From NCBI RefSeq assembly GCF_900188205.1, contig NZ_FZOH01000001.1, positions 778,359 to 842,358 of the forward strand: DNA of 64,000 nucleotides, read 5' to 3'. Shown here piece by piece: positions 1 through 7,573 of the stretch. Within the stretch, counting starts at the first letter, position 1; each line of letters starts with the position of its first letter. The translations under genes and the position numbers were made by a program. Below the pieces are notes generated by a model that had not been told where the DNA came from, ran no database searches, and saw nothing but the letters and a program-made list of their open reading frames with translations. Source of the DNA: Geodermatophilus saharensis. GTDB lineage: Bacteria; Actinomycetota; Actinomycetes; Mycobacteriales; Geodermatophilaceae.

Positions 1-459
1 GTCGACCCGGCAGAACTGGTAGCTCGAGGCCAGCAGCGGCAGCGCGGCGAGCACCCAGCCGCGCCAGTCGTGCGTCAGCGCGCCGGTGGTCCACAGCAGG
101 ACGACGGGCGCGAAGACGTAGGTCAGGTAGTCGACGATGTTGTCCAGCAGCGCGCCGTCGAACCAGGGGATCGTCTCCTTGACCCGTGCGCGGCGGGCCA
201 GCATCCCGTCGGTGCCGTCGATCCACAGCGCCGCCAGCCCCAGCCACAGCGCGGTGACGGCCTCGCCCTCCAGCGCGGCGAGCACCACCAGCAGCGCCAG
301 CACCGAGCCGAGCGCGGTGTAGGCGTGCACCGCCGCACCGGCCAGCCGCAGGGACAGCGGGTGGCGCGCGGCAGCGCGCACGTCCCCGTGGCCGTCCCCC
401 TGGTGCGCCGTCGTCGCCGGGGGCCGGGGGTCCACCGGAGGGGCCGCGTTCTCCCGCAT
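1..459 (-). CDS. CDP-alcohol phosphatidyltransferase, phosphatidylcholine-synthase type (partial, C-terminus outside window)
   Basis: Membrane enzyme that transfers a phosphatidyl group from a CDP-activated lipid to an alcohol. The 153 visible residues start at the ATG at 459 and run off the window edge. Residues about 40-82 form hydrophobic segments. The signature follows: D84-G85-x2-A88-R89, then G102-x3-D106-x3-D110. The 12-residue gap between AR and G, rather than 8, is the spacing described for the phosphatidylcholine synthase (Pcs) branch, so choline is a possible acceptor; this is an inference. The polar first 35 residues are low-complexity. The gene diverges from ddl with an 84-base gap, so the two probably have back-to-back promoters. 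It could equally be another CDP-alcohol transferase with the longer spacing. Confidence 0.75.
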   Translation of the reverse strand, partial: MRENAAPPVDPRPPATTAHQGDGHGDVRAAARHPLSLRLAGAAVHAYTALGSVLALLVVLAALEGEAVTALWLGLAALWIDGTDGMLARRARVKETIPWFDGALLDNIVDYLTYVFAPVVLLWTTGALTHDWRGWVLAALPLLASSYQFCRVD

Positions 460-529
460 CGGGAGTGAGGTTCCCACACGGGGCGGGCCGGAACCCCGCG
501 GGAGACGCGGGTCGGGCGGGGGCGTCGAC

Positions 530-535
530 TAGGGT
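530..535 (+). promoter_or_regulatory. Candidate -10 hexamer of ddl (leaderless type)
   Basis: TAGGGT ends 8 bases before the ddl ATG at 544 and no Shine-Dalgarno sequence precedes that ATG. The spacing fits transcription starting at or next to the start codon. No clear -35 element is visible. Confidence 0.35.
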
Positions 536-543
536 CGGCCGCG

Positions 544-1680
544 ATGAGCGGGACAGGCAGGGTGCGCGTCGCGGTCGTGTTCGGAGGGCGCAGCGCCGAG
601 CACGCCATCTCCTGCATCTCGGCGGGGAGCGTGATCGCCGCGCTGGACCCGGAGCGCTACGAGGTGGTGCCGGTCGGCATCGCCCGCGACGGCCGCTGGG
701 TGCTCCCCGGGGCCGGCCAGCGGCTGGCGATCACCGACGGGCAGCTGCCCGAGGTCACCGGCGGGACGGCGGTGTCGCTGGTCGGCGACCCGGCCGGGCG
801 CGGGCTGGCGGTGCTCGAGCCCGCGGCCGGGATCGGCGCGGCGCTCACCGAGGTCGACGTCGTCTTCCCCGTGCTGCACGGCGCCTACGGCGAGGACGGC
901 ACCATCCAGGGGCTGCTGGAGATGAGCGGGCTGCCCTACGTCGGGTCGGGCGTGTTCGCCAGCGCCGCCTCGATGGACAAGGAGTTCACCAAGAAGCTGC
1001 TGGCCTCGGCCGGGGTGCCCCAGGGCGACCACGTGGTGCTGCGCGACGCCGGCGGGGCGGTGTGCCCCGACCCCGACGTGCTCTCCGCCGCCGACCGGGA
1101 GCGGCTCGGGCTGCCGGTGTTCGTCAAGCCCGCGCGCGCCGGGTCGAGCATCGGCATCACCAAGGTGACCGACTGGGCGCAGTTCCCCGAGGCGGTGGCC
1201 ACCGCGGCCGTCGTCGACCCGAAGGTCGTCGTCGAGGCCGCCGTCCCCGGCCGGGAGGTCGAGTGCGGCGTGCTGGCCGGCCCCGACGGGGGGCCGCCGC
1301 AGGCCAGCGTGCCCGCGGAGATCCGGCTCAAGCCGGGCACCGACTGGTACGACTTCGACGCCAAGTACCTCGAGGACGCCGTCGAGTTCGACGTCCCGGC
1401 CGACCTCACCCCCGAGCAGACCCGGGCGGTGCAGCAGGCCTCCTGCCGGGCCTACCGCGCGCTGGACTGCGAGGGGCTGGCGCGGGTCGACTTCTTCCTC
1501 GGCACCGGCCCCGACGGCGAGGACCGCCTGGTGGTCAACGAGGTCAACACCATGCCCGGCTTCACCTCGATCTCGATGTACCCGCGGATGTGGGCGGCCA
1601 GCGGGGTGTCCTACCCCGAGCTGGTGGACCGGCTGGTCGCCTCCGCGCTCGCGCGGGCGGGCCGGCCGGCCGGTCGGTGA
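544..1680 (+). CDS. ddl: D-alanine--D-alanine ligase
   Basis: Cytoplasmic ATP-grasp enzyme that joins two D-alanines for the peptidoglycan peptide. The 378 residues carry the family landmarks: FGGRSAEH at about residues 13-20, the ATP-grasp lysine segment [11 protein letters not shown] near 146, [11 protein letters not shown] near 195, and the metal-binding [10 protein letters not shown] near 331-340. Length is within the usual 320-380 range. The ATG at 544 is preceded by a TAGGGT hexamer instead of a ribosome binding site, suggesting a leaderless message. The stop overlaps the GTG of the next lipoprotein gene by GTGA, so the two are probably co-translated. In many actinomycetes ddl lies beside gpsA and near a DUF3515 gene and thiL, as here. 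Confidence 0.95.
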   Translation: MSGTGRVRVAVVFGGRSAEHAISCISAGSVIAALDPERYEVVPVGIARDGRWVLPGAGQRLAITDGQLPEVTGGTAVSLVGDPAGRGLAVLEPAAGIGAALTEVDVVFPVLHGAYGEDGTIQGLLEMSGLPYVGSGVFASAASMDKEFTKKLLASAGVPQGDHVVLRDAGGAVCPDPDVLSAADRERLGLPVFVKPARAGSSIGITKVTDWAQFPEAVATAAVVDPKVVVEAAVPGREVECGVLAGPDGGPPQASVPAEIRLKPGTDWYDFDAKYLEDAVEFDVPADLTPEQTRAVQQASCRAYRALDCEGLARVDFFLGTGPDGEDRLVVNEVNTMPGFTSISMYPRMWAASGVSYPELVDRLVASALARAGRPAGR

Positions 1681-2318
1681 CCTCCTTCGCGCCCGCGGCC
1701 GCGCTGCTGGCCGGGGCGCTCGCGCTGGCCGGCTGCACCGCTCCCGAGGCCGGCAGCGCCACCCCGGCGCCGGCGTCGCCGACGCCGGACAGCGTCGAGG
1801 CGCTCGGCGAGCTGGTGCTCACCGAGGTGCCCTCCGGCCTGCCCCGGATCCCCGACGGCGACCTGCAGCCGCCGGCCGGCGCCAAGACCGTCGACGACGT
1901 CGCCTCCTACGCCGAGGACCCGGCGCGGGAGCGGGCGGTGCTGCGCGACTACGGCTACCGGCACGGCTGGGAGCGGTTCTGGGGCTCCACCACCGGTCCG
2001 CTGACCAGCGTCTTCCTCGACCAGTTCGACGACGCCGCCGGCGCGGGCTCCTACGCCCGCGACCTCGCCGGCAACGACGCCGAGGTCTACGACGGCGTGC
2101 TGCGCCACGACCCCGACGGCCTGCCGGACGGCTGCAGCACGCTGACCGTGCCCGAGGCCGACCCCGCGACCGGCCTGACCGGGCCGACCGCGTTCGCCTG
2201 GTGCGGGCACGGCGCGTTCAGCGTCGCGGTGACCGTCGTGGCCGGCACCGAGGAGGCGGCCACCGGCCAGGCGCGCGACGTGGTGCTGGCGCAGCTCGAG
2301 GCGCTGCCCCCGGCCTGA
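1677..2318 (+). CDS. Putative lipoprotein of unknown function
   Basis: Predicted 213-residue secreted lipoprotein. Starting at the GTG at 1677, which overlaps the ddl stop codon, the first residues form a hydrophobic signal peptide ending in a clear lipobox (LALAGC, cysteine near residue 20). A short proline/threonine/alanine-rich linker and a roughly 170-residue folded region follow, with conserved-looking aromatic and glycine positions ([12 protein letters not shown] near residue 95) and two cysteines (DGCST, AWCGHG) that may form a disulfide outside the membrane. I do not recognise a named domain. It faces the DUF3515 gene tail to tail with only 15 bases between the stops. Confidence 0.7.
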   Translation: MTSFAPAAALLAGALALAGCTAPEAGSATPAPASPTPDSVEALGELVLTEVPSGLPRIPDGDLQPPAGAKTVDDVASYAEDPARERAVLRDYGYRHGWERFWGSTTGPLTSVFLDQFDDAAGAGSYARDLAGNDAEVYDGVLRHDPDGLPDGCSTLTVPEADPATGLTGPTAFAWCGHGAFSVAVTVVAGTEEAATGQARDVVLAQLEALPPA

Positions 2319-2337
2319 GCGCCGGAGCGCGGCTCAG
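2314..2337. terminator. Short bidirectional hairpin between convergent genes
   Basis: CTGAGC and GCTCAG form the arms of a small hairpin. The stop codons of both convergent genes lie inside the arms. The stem is only 6 bp, so terminator function is a guess, supported by similar arrangements at 32938-32961 and 44255-44279. Confidence 0.35.
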
Positions 2338-2861
2338 CGCGGGGGCAGCGTGTCGGCGAGGACGTCGCTGAGCACGGTCACCGGGGCGCTGTCGACGTCC
2401 GGCGGCAGCGTGACCCGGACGAACACCGCGCGGTCGACGGCGGTCCACACGGTGGCCTCGTCGGACTGCTCCACGAACCAGGTGACCTCGTTGATCTGCA
2501 GCAGGCCGGCCCCGGCGTCGAGCCCCTCCGGCTGCGGCACCCCGCACACCAGCACGACGGCGGGGTCGCCCCAGGCGGCGGCGTAGGGCGTGTCGGAGTC
2601 GACCAGCCGGGCGGGCTCGCCGAGCAGGTCCAGCGGCAGCGCGCCCATCAGCGCCGGGCAGGCCGCGTCCGCCTCGGGCGTCGGCGGCGGGACCTCGACC
2701 GGCAGCACCGGCAGGTCCTCCGCGCGCTGCTGCCCGGCACCACCGCTGACGTCGGCGACCGCGCCGCCGTCGTCGGTACCGCCGTCGTCGCCACCGCCGT
2801 CGTCACCGACGACCCGGACGAGCACGAGCACCACGACCAGCACGGGGACCACCACGGCCAC
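2334..2861 (-). CDS. DUF3515 membrane-anchored protein
   Basis: Actinobacterial DUF3515 protein, function unknown. From the GTG at 2861 it has 175 residues: a single hydrophobic helix at residues 1-18, an acidic glycine/aspartate repeat linker (GDDGGGDDGG), then the conserved domain with CPALMGALP, LLGEPARLV, AWGDPAVVLVCGVPQP and a C-terminal TWFV/VRVTLPPD block. Such proteins are anchored with the domain outside. The reading frame stays open upstream with sensible codon use (a basic RPDPLRRLAL stretch before the helix) back to a CTG at 2942 that overlaps the stop region of the Lrp-like gene. A CTG start there would give 202 residues and a normal N-in topology, so the true start may be upstream of the GTG chosen. 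Confidence 0.85.
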   Translation of the reverse strand: MAVVVPVLVVVLVLVRVVGDDGGGDDGGTDDGGAVADVSGGAGQQRAEDLPVLPVEVPPPTPEADAACPALMGALPLDLLGEPARLVDSDTPYAAAWGDPAVVLVCGVPQPEGLDAGAGLLQINEVTWFVEQSDEATVWTAVDRAVFVRVTLPPDVDSAPVTVLSDVLADTLPPR

Positions 2862-2946
2862 CGCGATCAGCGCCAGGCGGCGCAGCGGGTCGGGGCGCCC
2901 GGCCGGCGGCGCCGGCTCCCCGGCGGGGGACTGCTCGCTCAGCTGC

Positions 2947-3180
2947 TCAGATGTTGACGACGGGGCAGGTCAGCGTGCGGGTGATCCCGTCCACCGACTG
3001 CACCCGCGCCACCACCAGGCGGCCGAGCGCGTCGACGCTCTCCGCCTCGGCGCGGACGATCACGTCGTACGGGCCGGTGACGTCCTCGGCCTTCGTCACG
3101 CCGGCGATCTCGCTGATCGTCGTGGCCACCTGGGCGGCCTTGCCGACTTCGGTCTGGATCAGGATGTAGGCGTGGACCAC
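2947..3180 (-). CDS. Lrp/AsnC ligand-binding (RAM) domain protein without DNA-binding domain
   Basis: A 77-residue protein made of only the ligand-binding RAM domain of Lrp/AsnC regulators. It begins VHAYILIQTEVGKAA and contains the GPYDVIVRAEAES strand-helix pattern and a C-terminal TLTCPVV strand. The helix-turn-helix half of Lrp is absent, so it cannot bind DNA by itself; stand-alone RAM proteins form oligomers that may sense amino acids or modulate full-length Lrp proteins. The GTG at 3180 was chosen because GAGGAAGG lies about 10 bases upstream; the open frame further upstream is not Lrp-like. It lies just upstream of and in the same direction as the DUF3515 gene, and diverges from thiL. 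Confidence 0.85.
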   Translation of the reverse strand: MVHAYILIQTEVGKAAQVATTISEIAGVTKAEDVTGPYDVIVRAEAESVDALGRLVVARVQSVDGITRTLTCPVVNI

Positions 3181-3272
3181 GGAACGACCTTCCTCGGGCA
3201 GCACGTCCGGCGGCTCCCCGGCCCCGGCTGGTGGACTCGATCGCAACCTACCGCAGCAGCGGGAGGGCACCG

Positions 3273-4307
3273 GTGACACGGCCCCGACCGCTGACCGGGC
3301 GCGGCGACCTGGCCGACACCGTGCGGGTGGTCGGCGAGTTCGGCGTGATCGCCCGCGTGGTGGCCCACGCCGGGTCGGCCGCCGCCGCCGAGGTCGGCCC
3401 GGGTGACGACGCGGCGGTGCTGCGCGTCCCCGACGGGCGGGTGGTCGCCACCACCGACGTCCTGGTGGAGGGCCGCCACTTCCGCCGCGACTGGTCCTCG
3501 GCCGAGGACGTGGGCCACAAGGCCGCCGCCGCCAACCTCGCCGACGTCGCCGCGATGGGCGGCGTGGCGACCGCGCTGCTCGTCGGGCTGGCCTGCCCGG
3601 CCGACACCCCGACCTCGTGGCTGGAGGGGGTGGCCGCCGGCATGGCCGCCGAGTGCGCGCCGCTGGGTGCGGCCGTCGTCGGCGGGGACACCGTGGCGTC
3701 GGCGCCGGGCAGCGGCGCGGTCGTGCTGTCGGTGACCGCGCTGGGCGACCTGGGCGGGCGCGCGCCGGTGCTGCGCTCCGGTGCCCGCCCCGGTGACGTG
3801 CTGGCGGTGGCCGGGCGGCTGGGCTGGTCGGCCTGCGGGCTGGCCGTGCTGCGCCGGGGCTTCAGCAGCCCGCTGGCCGCTGTCACCGCGCACCGCCGGC
3901 CCAGCCCGCCCTACGCCGCCGGTCCCGCCGCGGCCGACGCCGGGGCGACCGCCATGTGCGACGTCAGCGACGGGCTGCTCGCCGACGCCGGGCACCTCGC
4001 CACCGCCAGCGGCGTCGTCGTCGACGTCGACCGGGCGGCACTGGTGCGCACGATGCTCGAGCCGCCGGGGCCGCTGCAGCAGGTGGCGGCCGCCCTCGGT
4101 GCCGACCCGCTGGCCTGGGTGCTCACCGGCGGGGAGGACCACGCCCTGCTGGCGACCTTCCCCCGCGGCACCGTGCTGCCCGGGGGCTGGACGGTGGTCG
4201 GGCAGGTGCACGAGGGCCGGCCGGGCGTCACGGTGAGCGGCGAGCCGGCGGCCGACGTCGCCGTGGCCGTGGGAGCAGGGGGGACCGGGCATGTCCACTT
4301 CGGTTGA
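3273..4307 (+). CDS. thiL: Thiamine-monophosphate kinase
   Basis: ThiL phosphorylates thiamine monophosphate to thiamine diphosphate, the last step of cofactor synthesis, using ATP and magnesium. The 344 residues show the AIRS-kinase signature: GPGDDAAVL near residue 45, TTDVLVEGRHF near 62, KAAAANLADVAAMG near 80, GGDT near 132, CDVSDGLLADAGHLA near 230, and LTGGEDHALLATFP near 288. The GTG at 3273 has GGGAGGG six bases upstream, better than a GTG or ATG further up. It overlaps the following GNAT gene by 17 bases, so thiL, the acetyltransferase and the kinase-like gene form one operon. Confidence 0.93.
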   Translation: MTRPRPLTGRGDLADTVRVVGEFGVIARVVAHAGSAAAAEVGPGDDAAVLRVPDGRVVATTDVLVEGRHFRRDWSSAEDVGHKAAAANLADVAAMGGVATALLVGLACPADTPTSWLEGVAAGMAAECAPLGAAVVGGDTVASAPGSGAVVLSVTALGDLGGRAPVLRSGARPGDVLAVAGRLGWSACGLAVLRRGFSSPLAAVTAHRRPSPPYAAGPAAADAGATAMCDVSDGLLADAGHLATASGVVVDVDRAALVRTMLEPPGPLQQVAAALGADPLAWVLTGGEDHALLATFPRGTVLPGGWTVVGQVHEGRPGVTVSGEPAADVAVAVGAGGTGHVHFG

Positions 4308-4845
4308 GCACCGGCTGCGCGACGGGTCGCTCGCCCGGCTGCGCGCGGTGCCCTACGACGACCCGGTGGCGCGCGACCTCGTCGCCCGGGTGCAGCAGGA
4401 GTACGTCGACCGCTACGGCGGCCCCGACGGCGCCGCGGTCGACCCGGCCGAGTTCGTGCCGCCGGCAGGGCTGTTCCTCGTCGCCGAGGTGGACGGGCGG
4501 CCCGCCGGCTGCGGCGCCTGGCGGCGGCACACCGACGACGGCGAGGACGTCGGGGCGGGCGTCGTCGAGGTCAAGCGGGTCTACGTCGTCCCCGGCTCCC
4601 GCCGGCTCGGGCTGGCGCAGGTGCTGGTGCGGGCGCTGGAGGACTCCGCCCGCGCCGCCGGGTACCGGTCGGTGGTCCTCAACTCCGGGGACCGCCAGCC
4701 CGAGGCGCTCGCGCTGTACGGGGCGATGGGCTACCGGCCGGTCCCCGGGTACGGCATCTACGCCGATGCGCCCGGTGCGGTGTTCCTGGGCAGGGACCTG
4801 ACGGAGGACCGACCGGGGGAGGAGGAGCGGCCGTGGGCGTCGTGA
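4291..4845 (+). CDS. GNAT-family N-acetyltransferase
   Basis: Acetyl-CoA-dependent acyltransferase of unknown substrate, 184 residues. The GNAT core is easy to see: a beta strand VVEVKRVYVVP near residues 92-101, the pyrophosphate-binding loop RRLGLAQVL at about 104-112 (a variant of Q/RxxGxG/A), helix ALEDSARAAGY, and the C-terminal strand/helix QPEALALYGAMGYRPVPGYG typical of family members. The N-terminal 60 residues include a segment resembling substrate-binding loops of amino-acid or polyamine acetyltransferases. It starts inside the end of thiL and overlaps the downstream kinase-like gene by 13 bases. No stronger functional hint is available. Confidence 0.85.
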   Translation: MSTSVEHRLRDGSLARLRAVPYDDPVARDLVARVQQEYVDRYGGPDGAAVDPAEFVPPAGLFLVAEVDGRPAGCGAWRRHTDDGEDVGAGVVEVKRVYVVPGSRRLGLAQVLVRALEDSARAAGYRSVVLNSGDRQPEALALYGAMGYRPVPGYGIYADAPGAVFLGRDLTEDRPGEEERPWAS

Positions 4846-5459
4846 CGATCTCCGCCTCGTACGGCGCGGGCGGCCCGGAGGTGGGCGCCGCCGTCGCCGA
4901 GCGGCTCGGGCTGGCCTTCCACGACCGGGCGATCCCGGCGCGGGTGGCCGGCCGGCTGGGGGTGTCCCGGGACGACGCCGAGGCCAACGACGAGCGCGTC
5001 GTGCGCGGCCTGTGGCGGCTGGTGGCCTCGCTCGGGGCGATGCCCGACCCGGTGGGCGGGGTCGTGCCGATCACCGACGAGCCCGACGAGCGGGCCTACC
5101 GGGAGCAGACCGAGCGGGTGCTGCGGGAGATCGCCGACGGCGACGGTGGCGTGGTGCTCGGCCGGGCCGGCGCGATGGTGCTGCGCGGGCGCCCCGACGT
5201 CCTGCACGTGCGGCTCGACGGGCCGCCGGAGGCGCGGCTGCGGGCGGCGGTCGGGCGTTACCGGCGGCCCGAGGAGGAGCTGCGCCGGGAGATGGAGGCC
5301 AACGACCGCACCCGCGAGGCGTACGTGCGGCACTACTACCGGTGCGACCCGGCGTCGGCGCGGCACTACCACCTCGTCGTCGACGGGACGGCGCTGCCGC
5401 TGCCGGCCGTGGTCGACCTGGTGGTCACCGCGGCCCGCGCCCGCGGCATCCGGCCGTAG
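4833..5459 (+). CDS. Cytidylate-kinase-like protein
   Basis: P-loop protein of the cytidylate-kinase-like family (208 residues). The glycine-rich loop near the N-terminus reads SASYGAGGPEVG, a degenerate P-loop in which the usual GKS/T is replaced by GGPE. The rest of the fold is kept: LGLAFHDRAIP, a VLGRAGAMVLRG strand, then the RLDGPPEARLR adenylate-type lid and a C-terminal DGTALPL strand. The family is often linked to nucleotide-monophosphate phosphorylation, but the altered loop makes catalysis uncertain. GGAGGAGGAG lies just before the GTG at 4833. A strong 14-bp hairpin follows the stop, so this is probably the last gene of the thiL operon. Confidence 0.8.
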   Translation: MGVVTISASYGAGGPEVGAAVAERLGLAFHDRAIPARVAGRLGVSRDDAEANDERVVRGLWRLVASLGAMPDPVGGVVPITDEPDERAYREQTERVLREIADGDGGVVLGRAGAMVLRGRPDVLHVRLDGPPEARLRAAVGRYRRPEEELRREMEANDRTREAYVRHYYRCDPASARHYHLVVDGTALPLPAVVDLVVTAARARGIRP

Positions 5460-5468
5460 TCACGCCGA

Positions 5469-5499
5469 GGACCCCGGAGGTCGATGACCTCCGGGGTCC
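5469..5499 (+). terminator. Strong hairpin after the thiL operon
   Basis: A perfect 14-bp stem (arms GGACCCCGGAGGTC at 5469-5482 and its complement at 5486-5499) with a 3-base loop starts 9 bases after the stop codon. No T-run follows, as is common for actinobacterial terminators. Confidence 0.65.
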
Positions 5500-5501
5500 C
5501 G

Positions 5502-5617
5502 GTGACGTGCTGGAACGGCCACCCCCCAGGGGTCCGCGCCGGGCACGTGACGTGCTGGAACGGCCACCCTCCAGGGACCCGCGCCGAGCGGAGCGAGGCG
5601 TGGGGAGGAGGGTGGCC
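5502..5617 (-). repeat. Dispersed 3' hairpin element, copy A (partly duplicated)
   Basis: Read on the minus strand, this element begins 7 bases after the rpmB stop. Outer arms GGCCACCCTCC and GGAGGGTGGCC pair perfectly (5617-5607 with 5572-5562), with an inner CCCACGCC/GGCGCGGG stem and a loop related to the TCGCACGCTC of the other copies. It is followed by the tag GTTCCAGCACGTCAC. A second, partial copy of the tag and arm lies 45 bases further on, a tandem partial duplication. Related copies: 9777-9830, 14905-14959, 47556-47630, 62025-62090. Confidence 0.75.
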
Positions 5618-5623
5618 CTTCGA

Positions 5624-5815
5624 TCAGGCGCGGACGACCTTGCCCGCGCGGATGCAGGAGGTGCAGGCGTTGATGCGGCGGCGGTTGCCGGGGGCGACCA
5701 GCGCCCGCACCGACTGGATGTTCGGGTTCCAACGGCGCGGCGTGCGGCGGTGCGAGTGCGACACCGACATACCGAAACCGGGCCCCTTGCCACAGACGTC
5801 GCACACGGCAGCCAC
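5624..5815 (-). CDS. rpmB: 50S ribosomal protein L28
   Basis: Component of the large ribosomal subunit, 63 residues, complete. It starts MAAVCDVCGKGPGFG and has the family core SHRRTPRRWNPNIQ and the ending CTSCIRAGKVVRA. Two cysteine pairs (CDVC near residue 5 and CTSC near 52) make it the zinc-binding form. Actinomycetes often carry a zinc-free paralog elsewhere under Zur control; none is in this window. The gene diverges from the FakA-like gene at 5977 across a 161-base gap, the same arrangement seen in many Gram-positive bacteria. A dispersed hairpin repeat follows its stop codon. Confidence 0.95.
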   Translation of the reverse strand: MAAVCDVCGKGPGFGMSVSHSHRRTPRRWNPNIQSVRALVAPGNRRRINACTSCIRAGKVVRA

Positions 5816-5964
5816 GGTGGATCACTCCCAGAGAATCGTTCGAAAGACGGCGGTGCACCGACGGCGACCGCGAGACCGTCGACCATCCTAACCGCTCCCG
5901 CGCGGCGGCGTCGCCGAGCCCCGGGGGAGGCCGTCTGGGGAGCCGGATCGTCGCCGTCCGTGGG

Positions 5965-5970
5965 TACCCT
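5965..5970 (+). promoter_or_regulatory. Candidate -10 hexamer of the FakA-like gene (leaderless type)
   Basis: TACCCT lies 6 bases before the GTG start at 5977. There is no Shine-Dalgarno sequence, so the message probably begins at the start codon. Confidence 0.4.
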
Positions 5971-5976
5971 CCGCCC

Positions 5977-7572
5977 GTGCTGCAGGCGCTGGACGACGCC
6001 GCGGTCGGTCAGTGGTGCCGCACCGCGGTCTCGGCGCTGTCCGCGGCCCGCGACCGCATCGACGAGCTCAACGTCTTCCCCGTGCCCGACGGCGACACCG
6101 GCACCAACCTGCTGATGACCGCCGAGGCCGCGGTGGCCGCGCTCGACGCCGCCGGGCCGGGGGAGTCGCCGTGGACGGCGCTCTCCCGCGGCGCGGTCCT
6201 CGGCGCCCGCGGCAACAGCGGCACCATCTACGCCCAGCTGCTGCGCGGCCTGTCCGACCGGCTCGCCGGCGCCGGCCCCGCCGACGGGCCCGCCCTGGCC
6301 GCCGCGCTGCAGGAGGCCGCGCAGGGCGCCTACGCGGCGGTGGCCGACCCCGAGGAGGGCACGTTCCTCACCGTGGCCCGTGCGGGGGCCGAGGCGGCGG
6401 GAGCTGCCGTCGCGCAGCGGCGCACCGCGCTGGCCGACGTCGTCACCGCGGCCGCCGACGGCGCCCGGGCGGCGCTGGAGGCCACCCCTGGCCAGCTCGA
6501 CGCGCTGCGCGCCGCGGGCGTGGTCGACGCCGGCGGCGCGGGGCTGTGCGTGGTCCTCGACGCGCTGGTCACCACGGTCACCGGCGTCGAGCCGGCCCGC
6601 CCGCCGCTGGACCGCCGCCCGCAGCGCCGCACCGGCTCCGCGCACGCCCCCCACCAGCCGCCGCCGGGCCCCGGCAGCGAGGTGCAGTACCTGCTCGCCG
6701 ACGCCGACGAGGCCACGGTCGCCGTCCTGCAGAAGCGCCTGGCCGCCCTCGGCGACAGCCTGGTCGTGGCCGGCGTCGACACCCCGACCGGGCGGCAGTG
6801 GAACGTGCACGTGCACACCAACGACATCGGCGGCGCCATCGAGGCCGGCATCGAGGCCGGCCGGCCGCGCGGCATCAGCGTCACGCCGCTGGCCCCGGTG
6901 CTCCCGGCCGCGCCGGTGCCCGGCCGCCGTGCCGTCGTCGCGGTCGTCCCGGGCGAGGGGCTGGCCCGGCTGTTCGCCGCCGCGGGCGTGCGCGCGGTGC
7001 CCTGCGGACCGGGCGGCGTCACCGACGACGACGTGCTCGCCGAGGTGGTCGCCTCCGCGGCCGCCGAGGTGGTCGTGCTGCCCAACGACCCCGCGCTGAC
7101 CGCCGCTGCCGCCCGCGCCGCCGAGCGCGCCCGCGCGCTCGGCCGCGACGTCGCCGTCGTCCCCACCCGGTCACCGGTGCAGGGACTCGCGGCGGTCGCC
7201 GTCGCCGACCCCGCCCGCCGCTTCGGCGACGACGTCATCGGCATGGCCGAGGCGGCCGCCGCCACCCGCTGGGCCGAGGTCACCGTCGCCGAGCAGGAGG
7301 CGCTGACCAGCGCCGGCCCGTGCCGCCCCGGCGACGTGCTGGGCGCGGCGGAGGGCGACGTCGTGGTGGTCGGCAGCGAGCTGGCCGCCGTCGCCCGTGA
7401 CCTGCTCGACCGGCTGCTGTCGGCCGGCGGGGAGATGGCCACGCTGCTCGTCGGCCCCGACCCCGCGCTCGGCGACGCCGCCTGCGAGCACCTGGCCGGC
7501 GCCCACCCGACCGTCGAGGTGGTGCGCTACGAGGGCGGGGACGCGGTCCCGCTGCAGATCGGGGTCGAGTGA
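5977..7572 (+). CDS. DAK2 domain protein, fatty-acid-kinase FakA/YloV-like
   Basis: Homolog of FakA, the ATP-binding subunit that phosphorylates fatty acids held by a FakB (DegV) partner. The 531 residues begin with a DAK2 (DhaL) nucleotide domain: NVFPVPDGDTGTN at about residues 28-40 supplies the magnesium-binding aspartates, and LGARGNSG near 77 the phosphate loop. A linker precedes the C-terminal YloV-type domain (residues about 230-531), with QYLLADADEATV and WNVHVHTNDIGGAIEAGI typical of the family. No FakB gene is present in this window. The order Dak2-recG-rsmD-coaD is conserved in actinomycetes. recG starts one base after the stop. Confidence 0.88.
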   Translation: MLQALDDAAVGQWCRTAVSALSAARDRIDELNVFPVPDGDTGTNLLMTAEAAVAALDAAGPGESPWTALSRGAVLGARGNSGTIYAQLLRGLSDRLAGAGPADGPALAAALQEAAQGAYAAVADPEEGTFLTVARAGAEAAGAAVAQRRTALADVVTAAADGARAALEATPGQLDALRAAGVVDAGGAGLCVVLDALVTTVTGVEPARPPLDRRPQRRTGSAHAPHQPPPGPGSEVQYLLADADEATVAVLQKRLAALGDSLVVAGVDTPTGRQWNVHVHTNDIGGAIEAGIEAGRPRGISVTPLAPVLPAAPVPGRRAVVAVVPGEGLARLFAAAGVRAVPCGPGGVTDDDVLAEVVASAAAEVVVLPNDPALTAAAARAAERARALGRDVAVVPTRSPVQGLAAVAVADPARRFGDDVIGMAEAAAATRWAEVTVAEQEALTSAGPCRPGDVLGAAEGDVVVVGSELAAVARDLLDRLLSAGGEMATLLVGPDPALGDAACEHLAGAHPTVEVVRYEGGDAVPLQIGVE

Positions 7573-7573
7573 G

